From Flavobacteriaceae bacterium (GTDB taxonomy: Bacteria > Bacteroidota > Bacteroidia > Flavobacteriales > Flavobacteriaceae): a stretch of DNA of 7,662 nucleotides. Shown in pieces: positions 1 to 5,714 of this stretch (positions within the stretch are counted from its first letter, which is position 1; each line of letters starts with the position of its first letter). The notes under the pieces were generated by a model. That model did not search any database and was not told the DNA's origin. It was given only the letters and a program-made list of their open reading frames with translations. The stretch lies in NCBI GenBank assembly GCA_947443815.1, contig CANEXR010000131.1, forward strand, positions 1-7,662, read 5' to 3'. The position numbers were made by a program, and so were the translations under genes.

Positions 1-1
1 A

Positions 2-565
2 ATAGTAAGCACTTTCAAAAACCACAAAGCAGTATTGGCTTGGGATATAAAAAACGAACCTAATTTAGACTTTGAAAACCGTGACAAAGGCAATGTTCTT
101 TCATGGCTGGACCACATGATAACCGTTATCAAAGAAAATGACCCCAATCATTTGGTTACCATTGGATGGTCAAATTCAACCGAAGCAACAAATTTGAGTA
201 ACAAAGTCGATATTGTATCCTATCATTTTTATAATGCCCTTTCGGATTTTGAAAAAGAAAATGGTACGCTCGAAAAAGCAACTCCAAAACCAGTTGTCAT
301 TCAAGAGTTTGGTGTTCCATCCTATAGAGGTTTGTGGAATTGGTTTGGTGAAAACGAAGAAGGCCAAGCACAATATCATAAAAAAATACAAGCTTTATTC
401 AAAAAGAACAAGCTTGCATTTGTATCATGGACGCTATATGATTTTCCTCATGTACCAGATCAAGTTGCTGGAAAATGGCCTTGGCAAAAAAACAGACAAC
501 GAAAATTTGGTTTTATAGGAATTGACGGAAAGAAAAAACCTGCTTTTTCATATATAACGTATTAA
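2..565 (+). CDS. Glycoside hydrolase, GH5-like (cellulase family), C-terminal part
   Basis: This is the C-terminal 187 residues of a TIM-barrel glycoside hydrolase; the reading frame is open to the left edge, so the start is outside the window. Counting from the first complete codon, the sequence AWDIKNEPN contains the expected acid/base Glu19 in the NEP motif typical of clan GH-A. SYHFY has the conserved His75-x-Tyr, VIQEFG carries the expected nucleophile Glu102, and SWTLYD holds the late aromatic Trp143 of the active site. The 83-residue spacing between the two Glu residues is plausible for GH5. The protein ends shortly after a DGKKKPAFSYI segment, with no T9SS sorting domain, so it is not a T9SS cargo; localisation depends on the unseen N-terminus. 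The substrate cannot be read from the sequence. It ends 26 bp from the convergent glycosyltransferase gene, which suggests a role in trimming the polysaccharide made by this locus. Other clan GH-A families remain possible. Confidence 0.85.
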   Translation: MVSTFKNHKAVLAWDIKNEPNLDFENRDKGNVLSWLDHMITVIKENDPNHLVTIGWSNSTEATNLSNKVDIVSYHFYNALSDFEKENGTLEKATPKPVVIQEFGVPSYRGLWNWFGENEEGQAQYHKKIQALFKKNKLAFVSWTLYDFPHVPDQVAGKWPWQKNRQRKFGFIGIDGKKKPAFSYITY

Positions 566-591
566 CTTGATTAAGACATACACTAATTCAG

Positions 592-1758
592 CTAATTAAT
601 TTTTTCAAAATAATCCATATACATTCCTGTGATTTTCTCCATCGATAATTCGCAAGCGGCCTTATAATTTGTTTCTGCTAATTGACGTCTGTAGCCATCG
701 TTATTTAAAATATTTTCGATGGCTTTTGCCAAAGAAGCAGCACTTTCTGGATTGAAAAATTCGCCTGCATATCCTTCTTCTTTGACCAAAATACTTAAAT
801 CACCCAAATCAGGCATTACAACTGCTTTACCATAACTTCCAGCTTGATGCAAAACTCCAGAACTTCCCGTTGTTGAAGTGTAGGGAAAGACAACTACCGT
901 GCTTTCGTTAAAAATAGTTTCAACCTGATTTTCTTCAACATAACCTGTAAAAATAATACCTGGAACATGAGCATATTTTTCTTTCACAGCTTGTAAATAG
1001 CCGGGTGTATTAGGGCTGTCTGTACCAGCAATAACCACTTCTAAAGGTTCTTTATTATTTTCTCTGATTAATTGTAAGGCTTCAATTAAGATTTCGACTT
1101 TTTTATAAGTCCCAAATTTTCCAAAAGCCATTAATTTTTTGGGCCCTGCTGGCAAGTCAAAATTAGGGGAATGTGGCGTTTCAAATGAGCCATGTGGTAT
1201 TAAAACAACATTTTTAGCTTTGTATTTTGATTGAAGAATGGTCACGTATTTACTTATTGTAACTGCTACAATATCGGCTCTCAAAATGCACCTTGTTAAA
1301 TTTGTTCCAATCAAATTATACACTTTTTGTGCCAATTTACTTTTGGTAAATCCAGCACTTTCAAGATCAACTTGTTCCAAAATATTGTGCAAAAGGACAA
1401 CCGTTTTACAACCAAAAAGACGTAATGTCATTGGTATTAAAAGCCCCAATGCAGCGGGTATTTTTTTATCGCCAAACTTAACAAACTGCAAATTAAACAA
1501 TACTGCGTCTGGTTTTTCATTTAGAATGACTTTACAAACCGAGTAAATATTTGAATAATTATTAAACGCCCAACATTCCCGGACTGCAATTTTTTCTTTG
1601 TTTGGGAAATCCAATTGCTTGGAACCATCCGTTTTATCTGTAATTAGAATCAGTTTAGAAACATCCTCTTTGAGAACAAAATTCTTTACCAAATGATAAC
1701 CATATTCATTTAAAGTAACTTTACTCGGTGGAAATGAGGTAACAACAGCTATTTTCAT
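592..1758 (-). CDS. GT4-like family glycosyltransferase (GT-B fold)
   Basis: A complete 388-residue protein, a normal size for a GT-B glycosyltransferase of family GT4. The N-terminal Rossmann half opens with MKIAVVTSFPPS and an NEYGYHLV segment, as in acceptor-binding halves of GT4 enzymes. VLLHN lies near residue 121 and VLIPHGSF near 185. The nucleotide-sugar half starts at MAFGKFGTYKK (about 210-220), followed by VVIAGTD (241-247) and FTGYVEENQVETIF (270-283), then a TTGSSGVLHQAGSYG loop (296-310). The usual GT4 E-x7-E motif is not kept: the aligned positions are Thr297 and Gln305. No membrane helix is evident, so it should act at the cytoplasmic face of the inner membrane, adding a sugar to a lipid-linked or polymeric acceptor. 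Donor and acceptor are unknown. The ATG at 1756-1758 follows an A-rich stretch, usual in this phylum. It lies 157 bp downstream of the co-directional flippase gene and may be co-transcribed with it. Confidence 0.88.
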   Translation of the reverse strand: MKIAVVTSFPPSKVTLNEYGYHLVKNFVLKEDVSKLILITDKTDGSKQLDFPNKEKIAVRECWAFNNYSNIYSVCKVILNEKPDAVLFNLQFVKFGDKKIPAALGLLIPMTLRLFGCKTVVLLHNILEQVDLESAGFTKSKLAQKVYNLIGTNLTRCILRADIVAVTISKYVTILQSKYKAKNVVLIPHGSFETPHSPNFDLPAGPKKLMAFGKFGTYKKVEILIEALQLIRENNKEPLEVVIAGTDSPNTPGYLQAVKEKYAHVPGIIFTGYVEENQVETIFNESTVVVFPYTSTTGSSGVLHQAGSYGKAVVMPDLGDLSILVKEEGYAGEFFNPESAASLAKAIENILNNDGYRRQLAETNYKAACELSMEKITGMYMDYFEKIN

Positions 1759-1915
1759 TTTTCTTGCTTTAGGTTAGTAGTAAATTATTTGGGGTAAACT
1801 CTTTAAGATTATATCAATAATTATGCTTTATAATAAAGTGAAAATTCAAAAAAATATTTCTAATTTAGAATAAAAATCTTCTGATTTGTTTCTTTTTTTA
1901 ATTTATAAAACAACA

Positions 1916-3208
1916 CTATTTTGAGGTTCTTTTATTAAAATAAAAAAAGTAACACAACTGAAAAAACAACAAAACAACCATAGTATAAATTTGCATTTCT
2001 ACCACCTGCTCCAAAGTGGAATGGAAAAATGCAATTAAAGCAATCTGAGTTAATCCCAAAACTGCAGAAACGACAACGGGCATATATTGATTTATAGACA
2101 AAAAATAATAGGCGAAAATATTAGCTACTGCAAAAACAGCTGTTGCTAAAGCGTATTTCCACAATAAAAACGCAATAGGGAGATAGGCTTTTCCGAACAT
2201 AATACTGACAACAAAATCGGGAAATAAAAAGGTGAAACCAACTATTCCAACAGATAAAATAATTATATACCCTACATAAGTCATTAAGATTGGAAGCGTA
2301 TCTTTTCCTTCTTTTTTTAACTGGATTACTTTAGGCAAAAGCAACATTACAAACATCCAGGCCACAAAATAAACAACCCTCCCTATAAGTGCTAAAGAGG
2401 CGTATAATCCTGCTTGATGATCCTCAAAATAATGTTTTACTAAAATAATATCGCTATTATTGATTATGATTTGCGTCAGTTCATAGAAGGCAGTTAGAGC
2501 AAAAAATACCAAAATCTCTTTTCTTTCAAGAATTTCAGAAGGGCTTACTAATACTTTTTTCAGCATTGCTTTTTGAAAGGGAAAAAGGCCAAAAACAAAT
2601 GACAATGTTATCCCGGCGGCAACTACTATTGAACTTTGAAAACTGGGAATAAAAAACACTACTAGTAAAGTGATTATTAATCTACTGGCCATTTCTGTTT
2701 GATAAGTAATCGCCATTTTTTTTAAATTATCGGAACCTTGATACAAACCTCTGTTAACACTCATCAAAAAATAAAGGGGAATTCCAAATGCAAAAACCAC
2801 AAACATAGTTGCCGTTTTGGTATGAAATAATTCTTGAAGTTCTTTATTAAAAATCAATATCGTCAAACCAAAAACAAGACCAATGAGCAATGCATATTTA
2901 GTGATATTTTTTATAAAAAGGGCAAGCTTTTGATTCTCTAATAAAACAGCATATTTAGCAGTTCCCACTTGAAAAGTCATTCCTATAAAAGACAAAACTA
3001 ACAAAAATGTTATCAGAATAGCAGCATCCGAAAAAGCAGCCGGACCTAGCATTCTTCCCAACAACAAATTATACAAATAATTCCCTGCATTTACCCCCAA
3101 CATAGTCAGCATAAAAACATGGTCAGCACTTAGCTGTTTAGGAATTGAAAATATTTGGCGTGATGTTTTTTCCATAATGTAATTCCAAAAATACAAAAAA
3201 ATTAACAT
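1916..3208 (-). CDS. Polysaccharide flippase, MOP superfamily (Wzx/PST-like)
   Basis: A 430-residue integral membrane protein with about twelve hydrophobic segments (roughly 30-50, 59-80, 103-121, 132-150, 170-188, 193-212, 230-250, 267-292, 306-329, 341-370, 374-394 and 405-424). This is the size and topology of MOP-superfamily oligosaccharide flippases. Typical features are the early NLLLGRMLGPAAFSDAAIL segment, a GLYQGSDNLKK loop, and the central NSDIILVKHYF followed by AGLYASLALIGRV. It would move a lipid-linked glycan or polymer across the inner membrane. The first ATG (3206-3208) gives an odd hydrophobic lead-in, MLIFLYFWNYI. The ATG at 3173-3175 gives MEKTSRQIFSIPKQLS, a more usual cytoplasmic N-terminus with a GGAA element 9-12 bases upstream, so I favour that second start. 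The C-terminus NKRTSK is a positively charged cytoplasmic end. It shares the divergent region with the TPR/barrel gene and lies upstream of the glycosyltransferase. It lacks the GIGF-type N-terminal signature I would expect of PelG. Confidence 0.88.
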   Translation of the reverse strand: MLIFLYFWNYIMEKTSRQIFSIPKQLSADHVFMLTMLGVNAGNYLYNLLLGRMLGPAAFSDAAILITFLLVLSFIGMTFQVGTAKYAVLLENQKLALFIKNITKYALLIGLVFGLTILIFNKELQELFHTKTATMFVVFAFGIPLYFLMSVNRGLYQGSDNLKKMAITYQTEMASRLIITLLVVFFIPSFQSSIVVAAGITLSFVFGLFPFQKAMLKKVLVSPSEILERKEILVFFALTAFYELTQIIINNSDIILVKHYFEDHQAGLYASLALIGRVVYFVAWMFVMLLLPKVIQLKKEGKDTLPILMTYVGYIIILSVGIVGFTFLFPDFVVSIMFGKAYLPIAFLLWKYALATAVFAVANIFAYYFLSINQYMPVVVSAVLGLTQIALIAFFHSTLEQVVEMQIYTMVVLLFFQLCYFFYFNKRTSK

Positions 3209-3497
3209 AATTTTATATTTTTATACCAGTATTTACATTCAAAAAATGATTTTTTATTATCTTTATTATAAAAAAAACATTTTTTTATATAATCCGCATT
3301 TTTAAGTGATTAGCCACATTTTTTTTGTAAATTAGTTTCTTATAAATATTAATTTCATGTTGTTTATTTTGATTTTAACAACTGCTTTTCAAAATACAAA
3401 TCAATATTAATTATTTTAAGCTTATCTAAACACTATGTATTTGTAATGAATGCCAAAAGTCCCCTTTTGATCTTTAAAAAACCTAATAAATTCAATT
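3209..3497. promoter_or_regulatory. Divergent intergenic region, very AT-rich
   Basis: This 289-bp stretch separates the start of the flippase gene (-) from the start of the TPR/barrel gene (+), so it must hold the promoters of both units unless they read in from far away. It contains no ORF that I would call a gene. The left part carries A or T tracts at 3241-3246, 3250-3255, 3262-3264, 3270-3277, 3280-3286, 3299-3303 and 3319-3326, whose centres are mostly one or two helical turns apart, as in intrinsically bent DNA. An all-AT inverted repeat with 10-bp arms lies at 3267-3289. On the + strand, TGTATTTG at 3436-3443 differs by one base from the Bacteroidota -7 element TAnnTTTG, but no TTG is seen at the expected -33 distance. 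The promoters are therefore inferred from position, not recognised. Confidence 0.5.
3454..3469 (+). other. Short leader hairpin upstream of the TPR/barrel gene
   Basis: A perfect inverted repeat, CAAAAG-TCCC-CTTTTG, with 6-bp arms and a 4-base loop, lies 28 bp before the ATG at 3498. Its CCCC run stands out in the otherwise nearly pure AT intergenic DNA. If the weak -7-like element at 3436-3443 is real, the hairpin would sit close to the 5' end of the transcript, where it could affect mRNA stability or bind a regulator. It is not followed by a T run on the + strand, so it does not look like a terminator. Chance occurrence cannot be excluded. Confidence 0.35.
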
Positions 3498-5567
3498 ATG
3501 AATTGTACCCAAAAAATTACTTTCTTATGTTTAATTGCTTTTAATTTTATTGCCAAAGCCCAAGATATGAATCAGGGTTTTGGAAATCTTGAAAAAGGGG
3601 AGTTTGATAAAGCTGAACTTTTTTTTGACACTATTTTAAAAGAATACCCTCAAAACAAAACGGCAAGATTGTGCTATGCTAGAGCGGTAGGATTAAATAA
3701 AAATCCCGAAAAAGCATTGGCCATTTTCACCAACCTAAGAACAGAATATCCAGATGATTTAGAAATTAAACTAAATTATGCGGAATCATTATTATGGAAC
3801 AAAAATTTTACCGATGCAAAAGTGTTTTATACAAAACTTGTAGCGGACTATCCTACTAATTTTGTAGCTCATTTAGGATATGCAAATACATTATCCAATC
3901 TAAAAGAATTCAAAGACGCTCTTTTTTATGTAAATAGAGCCTTAGAAATAGACCCTGGAAATGGCGGTGCTCTTGTGTCTAGAAAATATATCAAATTAGG
4001 TTATGCCAACCAAAAAGTAAGTGAAAAATCATATCCAGAAGCCGAAAATTTCTACAACGAAATTTTAGTGGATTTTCCAGACGATAAAGAAACACTACTC
4101 AATAAAGCCAATTTATATCTGATGACAAAAAGCATTGTTAAGGGTAAAGCGGTTTATGCTATTCTGAGTAAAACCGATCCAATTCTTGCTTTAAATGGCT
4201 TATCATTAATTGAGCACATCGATGGGAAAGATAAAAAAGCACTAAGTCTTTCAGAAGAAGCCATGCAAAAAATAGCTGGCAACAAAGATGAAAATCTAAT
4301 CAAACAAACACAAGAACGCTATGTTCAAGCATTGATTTGGAATAAAAAATTCAAAGAAGCTGAATTAAAAATCACCGAATTAAATACAAAATACGCGAAC
4401 GAAAACTGGCTCCTTTCGTTATCTGCAACATTAGCAATTTATAGAAGTGATTTTAAAGAAAGTGTTGCTTATTATCAAACTATACTAGCCAACGATTCCA
4501 AATCTTTTGATGGAAATTTAGGTATTGCAAATGCACATTATGCCTCTGGAGAAATTGACGCTGCATTTGATGCCGTTAAAACAACACTAACAGTTTTCGA
4601 AAAACAAAAAGATGCTACTAACTTTCTAAAAAAATTAAATGAAGAACACACTCCCGTTTTAGAAGAAAAATTAAGTTATTCGTTTGATAACGGAAACAAT
4701 ACTGCTATGTTTTCAAGAACTTTAATTACGTTTCCATTATCCACAAAATGGGCGGCTAATATGACGTATCAATTCCGAAAAACAGGAAATTCAGTTACTA
4801 ATATCAAAGCCGACTCTAATGATTTTTTATTAGGTGTGGGATACAAATTTCATCCTAAAATTAGTTTTAATTTGGAAGCAGGGATAACCTCAGCAAATTC
4901 TACCGAAAGTAATTATACACAAGCCTTAATTAATGCTTTCTTTAAAATAAAACCTTTGAAATTACAAGATTTAGAAATTGGATACAAACGCGAAGTACAA
5001 AATTTTAATACCGATTTGATTGATAAGGAAATTGCAACTCACAATTATTATTTAAATTATAACTTGGGAACCAATTTTAATTTAGGATGGTTTACCCAAT
5101 ATTTTTTCACTACCCAAACCGATAATAACACCCGAAATTTACTATTTACCTCTTTTTATTATAATTTCATGTCACAACCTGTTTTAAAAGGTGGTTTAAA
5201 TTATCAATTTATAAGTTTTAAAGATCAAGTTCCCACGATTTATTTCAGTCCGAAAAAATTTAATGCTGTAGAAATTTTTATTGATTTCTTAAAAGATGAA
5301 AAAATTACCGAAAACAAAAGTTGGTTCTATAATGTTAATGCAGCTTTAGGTTATCAATTCATCGAAAATAATGAAAAACAATTAACTTATAGAATTCAAG
5401 CCCGACTAGGCTATAAATTTTCTGACCGATTATTAGCTAATTTATATGGTGGTAAAAGTAATATTGCGTCCGTTTCGGTAGCTGGATTTACTTATACTGA
5501 AATGGGATTACGTTTAAGATGGGTGCTATTGAAAAAGCCTGTTTTTCATATAAAGGCAAATGACTAA
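3498..5567 (+). CDS. TPR-repeat protein with C-terminal outer-membrane beta-barrel; probable polysaccharide exporter
   Basis: A complete 689-residue envelope protein. Residues 1-22 form a signal peptide (polar start, hydrophobic core FLCLIAFNFI, then AKAQ). Residues 24 to about 375 are a TPR superhelix: clear repeats start near 24, 57, 91, 124 and 166, with weaker ones near 275, 305 and 340, many showing the G/A-Y-A pattern and the P-x-N/D turn between repeats. From about 388 to 680 there are alternating amphipathic beta strands, such as WAANMTYQFRK, FLLGVGYKF, YYLNYNL and GLRLRWVL, expected of an outer-membrane barrel. The segment IYFSPKKFN (581-589) resembles the YSPQ-type motif of BcsC-like barrels. 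TPR plus barrel is the architecture of BcsC, PgaA and PelB, in which the TPRs contact periplasmic enzymes and polymer while the barrel forms the exit pore. The neighbouring glycosyltransferase and flippase support this role. A YaiO-type barrel of unknown function is the main alternative. The A/T-rich start region is normal for the phylum. Confidence 0.8.
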   Translation: MNCTQKITFLCLIAFNFIAKAQDMNQGFGNLEKGEFDKAELFFDTILKEYPQNKTARLCYARAVGLNKNPEKALAIFTNLRTEYPDDLEIKLNYAESLLWNKNFTDAKVFYTKLVADYPTNFVAHLGYANTLSNLKEFKDALFYVNRALEIDPGNGGALVSRKYIKLGYANQKVSEKSYPEAENFYNEILVDFPDDKETLLNKANLYLMTKSIVKGKAVYAILSKTDPILALNGLSLIEHIDGKDKKALSLSEEAMQKIAGNKDENLIKQTQERYVQALIWNKKFKEAELKITELNTKYANENWLLSLSATLAIYRSDFKESVAYYQTILANDSKSFDGNLGIANAHYASGEIDAAFDAVKTTLTVFEKQKDATNFLKKLNEEHTPVLEEKLSYSFDNGNNTAMFSRTLITFPLSTKWAANMTYQFRKTGNSVTNIKADSNDFLLGVGYKFHPKISFNLEAGITSANSTESNYTQALINAFFKIKPLKLQDLEIGYKREVQNFNTDLIDKEIATHNYYLNYNLGTNFNLGWFTQYFFTTQTDNNTRNLLFTSFYYNFMSQPVLKGGLNYQFISFKDQVPTIYFSPKKFNAVEIFIDFLKDEKITENKSWFYNVNAALGYQFIENNEKQLTYRIQARLGYKFSDRLLANLYGGKSNIASVSVAGFTYTEMGLRLRWVLLKKPVFHIKAND

Positions 5568-5660
5568 ATTGCTTTTAGAATTAGTTATACATCAAATCAA
5601 GTAACAAAAGAAGGTTTGTTTAGATTAAAATTGCTAACTATTTACACTAAATTACAATAA

Positions 5661-5694
5661 AAAAGAGGTTGTCTCAATCAAGACAACCTCTTTT
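5661..5694. terminator. Bidirectional Rho-independent terminator
   Basis: A perfect inverted repeat with 14-bp arms (5661-5674 and 5681-5694; core GAGGTTGTCT/AGACAACCTC) encloses a 6-base loop, CAATCA. On the + strand the stem ends in TTTT, giving a stop for the TPR/barrel gene about 94 bp after its stop codon. On the - strand the stem runs into six T (A at 5659-5664 on the + strand), giving a stop for the DUF4114 gene 21 bp after its stop codon. The symmetric position between two convergent genes fits a shared terminator, with the stronger T tract serving the - strand gene. Confidence 0.93.
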
Positions 5695-5714
5695 CTAACT
5701 AACTAAACAAAATA

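Noticed and set aside
213..518. Overlapping open frames within the glycoside hydrolase on both strands
   Set aside because: The hydrolase frame carries the catalytic motifs across this whole interval; the alternatives have no sensible composition or motifs.
1238..1546. 102-codon open frame on the + strand inside the glycosyltransferase gene
   Set aside because: It lies antisense to a well-supported gene, has no domain-like content, and is a typical by-product of AT-rich coding DNA.
1874..1887. Weak stem-loop AAATC-TTCT-GATTT downstream of the flippase, possible terminator on the - strand
   Set aside because: The stem is only 5 bp and nearly all A/T, with an interrupted T run, so it is not convincing as a terminator. 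It does not settle whether the flippase and glycosyltransferase genes form one operon.
3446..3544. A 32-codon ORF (starting MNAKSPLLIFKK) that overlaps the start of the TPR/barrel gene in another frame
   Set aside because: It has no recognisable ribosome binding signal or family, and half of it lies in the signal-peptide coding region. An ORF this short is expected by chance. It would deserve attention only if conserved as an upstream ORF.
5695..5706. Three tandem CTAA units next to the terminator
   Set aside because: The run is too short to be a meaningful repeat in AT-rich DNA and shows no sign of being part of an attachment site.
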